Shown: in pieces, positions 1 through 5,364 of the stretch
Layout of the letters: each line of letters opens with the position of its first letter
Position numbering within the stretch: position 1 is the first letter of the stretch
DNA from: Candidatus Bathyarchaeota archaeon
GTDB taxonomy: Archaea > Thermoproteota > Bathyarchaeia > Bathyarchaeales > UBA233
Length of the DNA: 5,364 nt
Direction: 5' to 3'
NCBI GenBank assembly: GCA_007050895.1
Contig: SMYP01000086.1
Location: forward strand, 1-5,364
Position numbers and translations under genes: made by a program
Notes under the pieces: model-generated
Databases searched by the model: none
What the model was told of the DNA's origin: nothing
Seen by the model: the letters and a program-made list of their open reading frames with translations, nothing else

Positions 1-749
1 AGGTGCGAGAGTCTATTGGTATTGTTTTTCAGGAACCAAGTAGTGATGAGCTTCTCACAGGTTACGAGAATATGAAGTTGTATGCTATGATGTATGGCTT
101 GAATAAGGAGAAAATTAAGAAAGGAATTACTGAGGCTCTCGAGCTTGTTGAGCTAACGGAAAGGAAAGATGATCTGGTGCGCACCTATTCTGGTGGAATG
201 CGCAGAAGACTAGAAATAGGAAGAAGTTTGGTGCATAAACCGAAAGTGCTTTTTCTGGACGAGCCAACGCTAGGTTTGGATCCTGCCGGTAGAGAAAAAA
301 TGTGGGATTATATTGGGCGGTTGGTTGAAGAGTTGAGGATGACCGTGCTCTTGACAACGCACTACATGGAGGAAGCAGACAGTCTTGCCAATAGAGTTGG
401 AATAATAGATCAAGGCAAGATTGTAATAATAGACACACCTAAGGCGCTGAAAAAGACTGTCGGAGGCGATTTGGTCACCATAAAAACCACAAAGCCTAAC
501 ATAGAATCGCTCAAGAAATTAACTTACGTGAAGTCCATCCAACAAAAAACCGATCAAGTTTTAATCACAGTCGAAAACGTTTCTGATAACCTCCAAGAAC
601 TTTTGAGTGTTGTTGGTAAAATCGAATCGGTTGAAGTAAGGAATACTACATTGAATGATGTTTTTCTACACTTCACAGGCAGAAGAATTCAGGAAGATGG
701 TGGAAACTCATGGTTTGATAAAATTATTCAGGAGAGCGTTACAAAATAG
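1..749 (+). CDS. ABC-2 exporter ATP-binding protein, DrrA type (5' partial)
   Basis: This is the nucleotide-binding subunit of an ABC exporter, which hydrolyses ATP on the cytoplasmic face to drive the permease encoded next. The reading frame is open to the left edge. The first GTG (base 3) is an internal valine, so the Walker A (P-loop) lies outside the window. Numbering from that codon, the Q-loop (VFQEPS) is at residues 8-13, the ABC signature YSGGM at 62-66, Walker B VLFLDEP at 82-88, the D-loop GLDP at 91-94 and the switch histidine at 120. The region after about residue 150 is the C-terminal extension of DrrA-like ATPases and carries the family ending TLNDVFLHFTGR (216-227). All visible catalytic motifs are intact. 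The substrate cannot be told from the ATPase; drug, lipid or polysaccharide exporters are all possible. The TAG stop shares its last base with the permease GTG, so the two are translationally coupled. Confidence 0.95.
   Translation, partial: VRESIGIVFQEPSSDELLTGYENMKLYAMMYGLNKEKIKKGITEALELVELTERKDDLVRTYSGGMRRRLEIGRSLVHKPKVLFLDEPTLGLDPAGREKMWDYIGRLVEELRMTVLLTTHYMEEADSLANRVGIIDQGKIVIIDTPKALKKTVGGDLVTIKTTKPNIESLKKLTYVKSIQQKTDQVLITVENVSDNLQELLSVVGKIESVEVRNTTLNDVFLHFTGRRIQEDGGNSWFDKIIQESVTK
731..736 (+). promoter_or_regulatory. Shine-Dalgarno site for the ABC permease
   Basis: GGAGAG lies inside the end of the ATPase gene, 12 bases before the GTG at 749. It is complementary to the CCUCC at the 3' end of archaeal 16S rRNA. 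The spacing is somewhat long, but the site supports GTG 749 as the start, together with the one-base overlap of the two genes. Confidence 0.5.
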
Positions 750-1495
750 TGAACGTAACAGGAATATCGGCGATTTGGCAGAGGGAGATATTAACTTTTT
801 TCAGAGAAAAACCTAGAATAGTATCTGCAGCCATAAATCCTATTTTTTGGTTAGTAACTTTCGGGGCTGGTTTGGGTTCAACTGTTTCTATTGCCGGGAT
901 AAACTATCAGCAATTTATCTTCGCTGGAATAATCGTGCAAACAGTGCTTTTCTCTTCAATTTTTTATGGTTCCTATCTTGTCTGGGATAGGAGAATTGAT
1001 TTGCTGAAAGCAGTACTTGTCACTCCGCTTAGCAGACGCTCCATCTTCTTTGGGAAAGTCTTTAGCGGAGTAACTTTCGCTTTGATCCAGACAGTGATAA
1101 TTCTAGCCTTCGGTTTCTTTATCGGTATAAACTACACTTTAGCCTCACTTATGCTTGTGATTCTGACAGTTATATTTGCTGCTGCAGCTTTAACCGCAGT
1201 TGGACTCACAATTGGAAGCTTGATGACCTCTCCTGAAGGCTTTCAACTCATAACTACTTTTGTTATTTTTCCGCTATTCTTTTTATCAGGAGCATTATTT
1301 CCCCTTGAGAACTTGCCTGCTTATCTCTCAACGTTAACAGCGGTTAATCCTGTTACATATATTGTTGACGTTCTGAGAGGGCTTCTCATAGGCATCCAAT
1401 ACTATGGAGTAATAGAAAATGTTCTAATAATAGGAGGGTTTGCTTTTGTGGCGAACCTTGTTGGAATACAAGCTTTCAAGAGAATGCGCTCCTAA
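749..1495 (+). CDS. ABC-2 type exporter permease
   Basis: This is the membrane subunit of the exporter whose ATPase is encoded just upstream. Its 248 residues match the usual size of ABC-2 permeases (about 250). Six hydrophobic segments are visible at roughly residues 24-46, 54-76, 103-126, 131-158, 166-186 and 222-240. The N-terminal amphipathic stretch (IWQREILTFFREKPR) is the typical elbow helix of the family. The DRRIDLLKAVLVTPLSR region (80-96) matches the conserved cytoplasmic coupling loop. The stretch at 161-213, with SPEGFQ, FFLSGALFP and NPVTYIVDVLRG, is the classical ABC-2 signature. The start is a GTG overlapping the upstream stop by one base. No later start keeps the elbow helix. 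The substrate is unknown; DrrB-like drug or lipid export is the family default, not something shown here. Confidence 0.94.
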   Translation: MNVTGISAIWQREILTFFREKPRIVSAAINPIFWLVTFGAGLGSTVSIAGINYQQFIFAGIIVQTVLFSSIFYGSYLVWDRRIDLLKAVLVTPLSRRSIFFGKVFSGVTFALIQTVIILAFGFFIGINYTLASLMLVILTVIFAAAALTAVGLTIGSLMTSPEGFQLITTFVIFPLFFLSGALFPLENLPAYLSTLTAVNPVTYIVDVLRGLLIGIQYYGVIENVLIIGGFAFVANLVGIQAFKRMRS

Positions 1496-1511
1496 AACCC
1501 TCTCATTTATC

Positions 1512-1540
1512 AAGAATTCACAAAATAGATTCTTTGTATT
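1512..1540 (+). terminator. Possible weak terminator of the ABC exporter operon
   Basis: An AT-rich inverted repeat (AAGAAT at 1512-1517, ATTCTT at 1529-1534, 11-base loop) begins 16 bases after the permease stop and is followed by a T-rich TTTGTATTT stretch. There is no long uninterrupted T run. The call rests mainly on position between an operon end and a new promoter, and it may be chance in AT-rich DNA. Confidence 0.25.
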
Positions 1541-1568
1541 TGATATAACGTACCCCGTTGGAATTCAT

Positions 1569-1592
1569 AGAAAGTTTAAATGTATTTATAAA
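1569..1592 (+). promoter_or_regulatory. Archaeal BRE/TATA promoter of the EamA transporter gene
   Basis: AGAAAG (BRE-like, 1569-1574) followed by TTTAAATG (1575-1582) is close to the archaeal BRE/TATA consensus. A second TATA-like box, TATTTATAAA (1583-1592), abuts it. Start sites about 25 bases downstream would fall near 1604 or 1614, giving a 5' leader of about 30-45 bases before the ATG at 1647. Two adjacent boxes may mean two start sites or one preferred box; the sequence alone does not decide. Confidence 0.65.
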
Positions 1593-1646
1593 ATCCACAC
1601 GTGCTATCAGAGATAAAGTCTATTGTAGAACTAGGGATGATAATAA

Positions 1647-2534
1647 ATGGAGTGGTATATCTTTGCATTACTAGCTCCCGCATTTTGGGCTATAAACAAT
1701 GTCTTCATCAAATTTCTCATTACCAATAAATTCAAGAGTTATTTCCCTCTAATCTTCACCGTCATTTCCTGTGACTCGGTCTTTGCAGGAGCAGTTCTCG
1801 TTTTTGGCGATGTCACATATTCTTTCCCATATTCTCTTCTCGCACTATCAGCAGGTCTAATGCCACTAACAGCATTTTGGTTCTACTCAAAAGCGCTGAT
1901 TAAAGAGGAAGTTTCTAGAATTGTAACCCTATTCCAGCTCATACCAGTTTTCGTAGTGCTCTTTTCCGTCATCTTTCTTAATGAAATCCTCGGAATCCAA
2001 AGATATCTTGGAATCGGACTTATAGTCATCGCCTCAATATTGATCTCCTACAAAAAAGCAGGCAAGAAAGCATTTTCAGGAGTTCTAAAGTTCATGCTGC
2101 CCTTTGGCATCCTCATAGCTCTTTATACGATCACCGATAAGACCCTTCTAAGCTACATGGACTACTGGACGGTTTTCTTCTGGAACCTTCTTGGCACCTT
2201 TATCGGCGCGCTATTTATGTTGGGTCTACCAAAACTACGTAAAGAGATTACCCAGACAATATCAGCGGTTGGAAGAAAAGCTGTATTGACAACTTTCGCA
2301 GGAGAAGGACTTTACGTCATGGGAACAATCTGCTCGCTAATAGCTCTATCGCTGACAGATGCTTCTCTAGCTTCTTCGCTTTTCGGTCTACAACCGTTCT
2401 ACGTTTTTTTCTACACAATAGTCCTAAGCCTTTTCTTGCCAAAAATTCTTAAAGAAAAAATGAGTAAAGAAACACTGCTTCTGAAAACCTCTGCCATCGC
2501 ATTAATGTTTATTGGAACCTGGTTAATAGTGTGA
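1647..2534 (+). CDS. EamA/DMT-family ten-helix transporter
   Basis: This is a predicted inner-membrane permease of the drug/metabolite transporter superfamily. It has 295 residues, the usual length for a two-repeat EamA protein. About ten hydrophobic helices are visible in two halves (about 1-135 and 145-295). The start of helix 1, with FWAINNVFIK at 13-22, fits the conserved EamA entry motif. Helix 4 of the first half, with SRIVTLFQLIPVF (90-102), and the following segment ending in the conserved glutamate (LNEIL, 111-115) are typical. In the second half the matching stretch is SLASSLFGLQP (240-250), and the glutamate position reads LPKILKEK, so the acidic residue seems displaced or lost. 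Neither the substrate nor the direction of transport can be read from the sequence. The gene has its own promoter and no co-directional partner within 150 bases. GGGATGAT at 1634-1641 is a partial ribosome site before the ATG. Confidence 0.87.
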   Translation: MEWYIFALLAPAFWAINNVFIKFLITNKFKSYFPLIFTVISCDSVFAGAVLVFGDVTYSFPYSLLALSAGLMPLTAFWFYSKALIKEEVSRIVTLFQLIPVFVVLFSVIFLNEILGIQRYLGIGLIVIASILISYKKAGKKAFSGVLKFMLPFGILIALYTITDKTLLSYMDYWTVFFWNLLGTFIGALFMLGLPKLRKEITQTISAVGRKAVLTTFAGEGLYVMGTICSLIALSLTDASLASSLFGLQPFYVFFYTIVLSLFLPKILKEKMSKETLLLKTSAIALMFIGTWLIV

Positions 2535-2627
2535 AATGCCACTTTAAAATATAGTCTCGTTATGTCAGTGCCAAACGACACATCGATAAATTTCTAATTT
2601 AAGCCGAATAGATTGGGAGATTACAAT

Positions 2628-2643
2628 GAAAAGGTTTTTATTT
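2628..2643 (+). promoter_or_regulatory. Archaeal BRE/TATA promoter of the S10 gene
   Basis: GAAAAGG (BRE-like, 2628-2634) runs into TTTTTATTT (TATA box, 2635-2643). A start about 25 bases downstream would fall near 2663 and leave a leader of about 60 bases before the ATG at 2725. A weaker TATA-like TTTAAAATATA at 2543-2553, just after the transporter stop, could be an upstream alternative, but it lacks a purine-rich BRE. Confidence 0.6.
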
Positions 2644-2724
2644 ACACCTTACATTCAGATTGTCACCCTTAAGAGATCAAGGTAACTGCATTAAAGCGAT
2701 AGGACCAAAGGATTGAATGAATAA

Positions 2725-3033
2725 ATGGTACGAAAAGCGCGAATCCGTTTAACAAGCACCGATTACCACAAACTAGAAGAAGTATGTGAAGAATTGAAGA
2801 CCATAGCTAACAAAACAGGCGCAAAGATTAATGGTCCAGTCCCACTTCCCACAAAACGACTCAAAGTACCAGTTTTGAAAGCACCATCTGGCGAGGGAAC
2901 AGCAACATGGGATAGGTGGGAAATGCGAATCCACAAACGGCTAATAGATATAGACTCGGAAGAGCGCGTCATGCGACGAATTATGCGTATCCGCGTGCCT
3001 GAGGAAGTCCACGTAACAATCGAATTGATTTGA
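2725..3033 (+). CDS. rps10: Small ribosomal subunit protein uS10 (archaeal S10)
   Basis: This is a component of the head of the 30S ribosomal subunit, where it binds the 3' major domain of 16S rRNA with uS3, uS9 and uS14. The 102 residues match the usual archaeal length (about 100-105). Diagnostic stretches are [10 protein letters not shown] (4-13), [11 protein letters not shown] (36-46), the archaeal/eukaryotic-type [17 protein letters not shown] (56-72) and the ending [14 protein letters not shown]. In many archaea S10 follows the EF-1A gene. Here the upstream neighbour is a transporter, and the gene has its own promoter and a leader of about 60 bases. The ATG is preceded by AAAGGATTGA, a weak ribosome site. 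No other start fits the family N terminus better. The gene converges on the protease gene 17 bases away. Confidence 0.98.
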   Translation: MVRKARIRLTSTDYHKLEEVCEELKTIANKTGAKINGPVPLPTKRLKVPVLKAPSGEGTATWDRWEMRIHKRLIDIDSEERVMRRIMRIRVPEEVHVTIELI

Positions 3034-3044
3034 TTTCTTTAGAA

Positions 3045-3052
3045 TTTTTTTT
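3045..3052 (+). terminator. Oligo-T terminator after S10
   Basis: Eight consecutive Ts begin 11 bases after the S10 stop. Runs of T without a strong hairpin are the usual intrinsic stop signal in archaea. The run enters the stop codon of the convergent protease gene by two bases. No matching T run on the minus strand is seen close to the protease stop, so protease transcripts probably run into the S10 gene. Confidence 0.6.
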
Positions 3053-3851
3053 AATAAAAGTAGACGTAATAACCCGCTATCGCCAATGCCACGCTAACGG
3101 CAAAAATTGAAGCCCAAACCGTTTTGTTCCAATTAAAAATTTTGAAGCCGTCAAGAATTCCCATTGGAATTAGGTTAAAAACAGCTATGTAACCGTTAAA
3201 AAATGCGCCAACGGCAAAAATCCAAGAATATGGGCTAGGTACAACTGTTAACCCAAGAAACACAGTTGAAAAAATAAGGTTAGTAAGGGGTCCCGCAATC
3301 GATATTTTTCCTATTTCATCCATGCTGGCAGGTCCAGAAATCATAACCGCGCCAGGAGATATTATTTTGAAAGGCAGAAGAATTGAAATGCATGTCAAGA
3401 TAGCTCCCCAAAGGGTTAAACGAAACTCAGCCCATAAGCCCCGTCGTTGTGCGGTTATCTTGTGCGCTATTTCATGTGTGAAAAATGATAACGTGATTAT
3501 CGCAGCTAGAGCTGAGAATATGAAAGCCCAATTTGGTTGACCAAAAGAACTGAATCCGAAGGACAAGCTGATGCCTATTACAAGTAGTGTGCCCAAACTT
3601 AGGTGTTTGACCTCTTTTGGGCTGAAGTAAATCCTTCCTTTGGTTCGGCGAGGGATTCCATATGTAACTCTGTACTCATACGAGCTGGGTCCCTGAACTA
3701 TCACGGCTTCTTCCTGTCTTTGCGCGCGAGCAAGGTCAATTCGGGGGCAGTCGTGATTTTCAGGAAGACGATGATCCGTGCAGAACTGGTCATTGCAGTA
3801 TGGACAACGAAAAGGAAGAAATGTTTCTTGTCCACATTTTCGGCATTTCAT
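3051..3851 (-). CDS. AN1 zinc finger fused to site-2-type (M50) intramembrane metalloprotease
   Basis: This is a predicted zinc-dependent intramembrane protease of 266 residues. Residues 3-35 form a complete AN1-type finger with ligands C3, C6, C16, C19, C24, H27, H33 and C35 (spacing C-x2-C-x9-C-x2-C-x4-C-x2-H-x5-H-x-C). A polar linker runs from about 38 to 83. The membrane part has about six hydrophobic segments, at roughly 84-101, 107-128, 146-165, 184-204, 208-229 and 247-265. The catalytic HEIAH is at 126-130 inside the second segment. The third metal ligand motif, NLIPMGILDG, is at 226-235 (D234), and the core AGPLTNL is at 186-192. These are the hallmarks of MEROPS family M50. The finger has no signal peptide before it, so it should sit in the cytoplasm. 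By analogy with other AN1 proteins it may bind a protein partner or substrate, but this is inference. The substrate is unknown. The gene stands alone, divergent from mre11 and convergent with S10. Confidence 0.93.
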   Translation of the reverse strand: MKCRKCGQETFLPFRCPYCNDQFCTDHRLPENHDCPRIDLARAQRQEEAVIVQGPSSYEYRVTYGIPRRTKGRIYFSPKEVKHLSLGTLLVIGISLSFGFSSFGQPNWAFIFSALAAIITLSFFTHEIAHKITAQRRGLWAEFRLTLWGAILTCISILLPFKIISPGAVMISGPASMDEIGKISIAGPLTNLIFSTVFLGLTVVPSPYSWIFAVGAFFNGYIAVFNLIPMGILDGFKIFNWNKTVWASIFAVSVALAIAGYYVYFY

Positions 3852-3890
3852 AGGTAGGCGCCTTTTTTATTGGTAAAAAAGTAAAGTGAC

Positions 3891-3907
3891 CGTTTATATG
3901 TTTCCCT
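3891..3907 (-). promoter_or_regulatory. Archaeal BRE/TATA promoter of the AN1-S2P gene
   Basis: Read on the minus strand, GGGAAACATATAAACG gives a BRE-like GGAAAC and a TATA box ATATAAAC. It is centred about 45 bases before the ATG at 3851, so a transcript start near 3870 leaves a leader of about 20 bases. No clear Shine-Dalgarno site precedes the ATG, which fits a short-leader archaeal message. Confidence 0.6.
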
Positions 3908-3942
3908 CCGAAAAGCGACAGATGCTTGAAGTGCAGGTTTTT

Positions 3943-3957
3943 GAAAATGCTTAAAAC
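3943..3957 (+). promoter_or_regulatory. Probable promoter of the mre11-rad50 operon
   Basis: GAAAATG followed by CTTAAAAC resembles a BRE/TATA pair. A start about 25 bases downstream, near 3980, would give a leader of about 37 bases before the TTG at 4017. An alternative plus-strand TATA reading, TTTATATG at 3893-3900, overlaps the protease promoter and has a poor BRE. I prefer the nearer box. Confidence 0.45.
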
Positions 3958-3998
3958 AGGCAAACCGAAAATAAAAGCCACAAGCAAAAGCATCTCAA

Positions 3999-4004
3999 GG
4001 GGAG
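3999..4004 (+). promoter_or_regulatory. Shine-Dalgarno site deciding the TTG start of mre11
   Basis: GGGGAG lies 12 bases before the TTG at 4017. Upstream of this TTG the frame has no ATG, GTG or TTG before an in-frame TAA at 3972. The HTSDLHLG motif begins only seven residues after the TTG, so no downstream start is possible without losing catalytic residues. The TTG start is therefore well supported despite being a rare codon. Confidence 0.55.
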
Positions 4005-4016
4005 CGTTATCAACCA

Positions 4017-5222
4017 TTGAAGAGTTTCAGTTTCGTTCATACTTCAGATCTGCATTTAGGCTACTCGCAGTACGGTCTGGAAGCTAGACGCCAAGATTTT
4101 GACAATGCTTTTGCCGAGATTGTGGATAAAACCATCGAGTTAAAACCCGATTTTATGATTATCGCTGGCGACCTTTTCCATCAAGCGCGTCCTTCAAACG
4201 TAACGCTTGAGAAGTCTATACAAAACTTCAAGCGCCTAAGAGATGCAGGAATTCCAGTGTTAACCGTAGACGGCTCGCATGATTCCGCGCCCAATATGAT
4301 AACAGGGACGATTTTGCACCCGCTGGACAGCGCTGGTTTAATATACCATTTGCCCAGGCATGAGGGTGCATGTTGGCGTAGACCTGGTTGTTGCTATGTT
4401 TATGGCGTTCCAAACTTTAGAACTAGACACAAGACCGAAGAGGAGCTTGTAGCTTTCATGCAGCAAAAGCCACCGGCTCCAAATCATGACATCAGCAATA
4501 TATTCGTTTTTCACGCTGCTGTAGATTTGGAGAGGGTTAACCCGCCTTACATTGAAGCTGAAGTGCCTTCTGAGCTACTTCCTAACGGTTTTAATTATTA
4601 TGCTGCGGGTCATGTGCACAAACGTTTTATGGGTAAATTTAAAACGGGAATTCTAGCGTATAGCGGCTGCACAGAAACTGTTAGCTACGACGAAGCTGAA
4701 TTGAAGAAAGGCTTTTTTCACGTTAAAATTAACGAGAAAGGTAAATTTTCTCAGGAAATCATCGAGCTTAAGACTCCCCGCAGATTCAAGATTCTACAGC
4801 AAGAGTTTTCAGGCATAACCTCAACAAAAATCACCGACATGGCAGTTCAGTTTGTTAAAGATGCTGATGATAATGGCGTCGTGGTAATTCCAGTTTTGAA
4901 GGGCGTATTACCCGCAGAGGCAAGCCGGTCAGAAGTGGACATAACTCGAATCCGAGGAGCGGCCAAGAAAGCCTTGCTGGTTCATCCTATTATCTTGCTT
5001 AAGGAGAGTGCGGTTTCCGACGAAATGGTACGATCCATATTCGAAAGCGAGTTCACAGATTTGAAGACTAAAGCTTTTGAGTATTTCTTACAAATTTTCA
5101 AGGAAAGATATAGCCTCGAGGAAGCCGAAAAAATCGCACGTTCATCAATCGCATTGATAGAGCCGTTAACCAAGAAGCAAGAAGGAAAGGTTAAACACAT
5201 TATAGAGGAGCTTCTGCAATGA
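4017..5222 (+). CDS. mre11: DNA double-strand break repair nuclease Mre11
   Basis: This is the manganese-dependent nuclease of the Mre11-Rad50 complex, which trims and opens DNA ends at double-strand breaks. It has 401 residues, within the archaeal range (about 360-430), with a TTG start. The calcineurin-like phosphoesterase motifs appear in order: SDLHLG (10-15, ligands D11 and H13), GDLFH (51-55, D52), GSHD (86-89, H88), FVFHAA (163-168, H166) and GHVHKR (198-203, H199 and H201). Motif III is GSHD where GNHD/E is usual, so a canonical metal-binding Asn is Ser at position 87. Cysteines at 118, 125, 126 and 218 are also unusual. A capping domain follows from about 250. The charged helical C terminus (about 345-401) is where archaeal Mre11 binds the Rad50 coiled-coil base. 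The stop overlaps the rad50 ATG (ATGA), so the two subunits are made together. Confidence 0.95.
   Translation: MKSFSFVHTSDLHLGYSQYGLEARRQDFDNAFAEIVDKTIELKPDFMIIAGDLFHQARPSNVTLEKSIQNFKRLRDAGIPVLTVDGSHDSAPNMITGTILHPLDSAGLIYHLPRHEGACWRRPGCCYVYGVPNFRTRHKTEEELVAFMQQKPPAPNHDISNIFVFHAAVDLERVNPPYIEAEVPSELLPNGFNYYAAGHVHKRFMGKFKTGILAYSGCTETVSYDEAELKKGFFHVKINEKGKFSQEIIELKTPRRFKILQQEFSGITSTKITDMAVQFVKDADDNGVVVIPVLKGVLPAEASRSEVDITRIRGAAKKALLVHPIILLKESAVSDEMVRSIFESEFTDLKTKAFEYFLQIFKERYSLEEAEKIARSSIALIEPLTKKQEGKVKHIIEELLQ
5205..5210 (+). promoter_or_regulatory. Shine-Dalgarno site for rad50
   Basis: GAGGAG lies within the last codons of mre11, eight bases before the rad50 ATG at 5219. It is a strong match to archaeal anti-SD CCUCC at good spacing, and with the ATGA overlap it points to translational coupling. 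Confidence 0.65.
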
Positions 5223-5364
5223 AGATCGAAATAGTTCAGTTGGAGAACATTCGTTCCCATGTTAAATCCACGGTGCCTTTCACGCGGGGTTTCAACTGTC
5301 TTGTGGGCGGAGTCGGCACGGGAAAATCTAGTGTGCTGTATGCTATTGACTTTGCCCTGTTCGG
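5219..5364 (+). CDS. rad50: DNA double-strand break repair ATPase Rad50 (3' truncated by window)
   Basis: This is the N terminus of the SMC-like ATPase partner of Mre11. Only about 48 complete codons are visible before the right edge. The opening matches Rad50, with LENIRSH at residues 8-14 (family form LxNFRSH). The Walker A P-loop GGVGTGKSS follows at 30-38, and the characteristic YAIDFALFG at 41-49 ends the visible part. The coiled coils, zinc hook, signature motif and Walker B lie outside the window. The ATG overlaps the mre11 stop by four bases, the standard archaeal arrangement. SbcC or another SMC-family protein is formally possible from so short a piece, but the coupling to mre11 makes Rad50 the clear choice. 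HerA and NurA genes, often linked to mre11-rad50 in thermophilic archaea, are not in view and could follow downstream. Confidence 0.93.
   Translation, partial: MKIEIVQLENIRSHVKSTVPFTRGFNCLVGGVGTGKSSVLYAIDFALF

Noticed and set aside
127..438. Minus-strand open frame of 103 codons within the ABC ATPase
   Set aside because: It is antisense to the strongly conserved signature and Walker B region of the ATPase, and its translation has no recognisable features.
2535..2724. Possible tRNA or small RNA gene before S10
   Set aside because: No cloverleaf, T-loop (GTTCRANNC) or A/B-box-like pattern was found; the gap is explained by a promoter and leader.
3018..3030. Short inverted repeat AATC-GAATT-GATT at the end of S10 as a hairpin terminator
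   Set aside because: A four-pair AT-rich stem inside coding codons is too weak; the T run after it is enough to explain termination in archaea.
3322..3857. Plus-strand open frames opposite the protease gene (3322-3540 and 3603-3857)
   Set aside because: They lie entirely or almost entirely antisense to the AN1-S2P gene, whose motifs are unmistakable, and show no recognisable protein features.
3790..4017. Minus-strand open frame of 75 codons starting across from the mre11 TTG, with a hydrophobic N terminus (MLLLVAFIFGLPVLSIF)
   Set aside because: It runs through the protease promoter and into the protease start in another frame, has no promoter or ribosome site of its own, and after the hydrophobic stretch the sequence does not look like a protein. 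The hydrophobic part is what A-rich plus-strand DNA gives when read backwards.
3947..4085. Plus-strand small open frame (ATG at 3947, about 45 codons) overlapping the mre11 start
   Set aside because: The predicted mre11 transcript starts near 3980, after this ATG, and its second half merely reads the mre11 coding DNA out of frame. No ribosome site precedes it.
4982..5260. Minus-strand open frame opposite the end of mre11 and start of rad50
   Set aside because: It is antisense to two well supported genes, with no promoter or family resemblance.

Overview
The window looks like a piece of an archaeal chromosome with moderate to low GC. Three lines of evidence support this. The ribosomal protein S10 is of the archaeal/eukaryotic type. 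A TTG-started Mre11 overlaps Rad50 by ATGA, which is typical of archaea. The intergenic gaps hold BRE/TATA-like boxes about 25 nt before plausible transcript starts, not -35/-10 promoters. The gene mix and the AAAGTTTAAA-like promoters suggest the Thermoproteota/Bathyarchaeia side of the archaea, but the lineage is an inference I cannot test here. Nearly all of the DNA is accounted for, and no gene-free stretch exceeds about 190 bases. I see no tRNA, rRNA, CRISPR array, insertion sequence or long repeat.

Layout. Bases 1-1495 (+) hold a two-gene ABC-2 exporter: a DrrA-type ATPase cut by the left edge, joined by a one-base TAGTG overlap to its membrane permease. Bases 1496-1646 are a gap with a paired BRE/TATA promoter. 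It drives a ten-helix EamA/DMT-type transporter (1647-2534, +). Bases 2535-2724 hold the promoter and leader of a stand-alone ribosomal protein S10 gene (2725-3033, +). S10 converges, with a 17-base gap, on a minus-strand gene (3051-3851) for a site-2-type intramembrane metalloprotease with an N-terminal AN1 zinc finger. A 165-base divergent intergenic region (3852-4016) carries back-to-back promoters. From there mre11 (4017-5222, +) and the start of rad50 (5219 to the right edge, +) run as a tightly coupled operon.

How the genes work together. Mre11 and Rad50 form the nuclease/ATPase complex that processes DNA double-strand breaks. The ATPase and permease form one exporter. The EamA transporter and S10 appear to be single-gene transcription units. 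The AN1-S2P protease is divergent from the repair operon; any functional link is only suggested by position.

I did not find an obviously new system. The points most worth a second look are the AN1 finger fused to an intramembrane protease, the Asn-to-Ser change in the Mre11 motif III (GSHD where GNHD/E is usual), the extra cysteines in Mre11, and the isolation of the S10 gene from its usual EF-1A neighbour.
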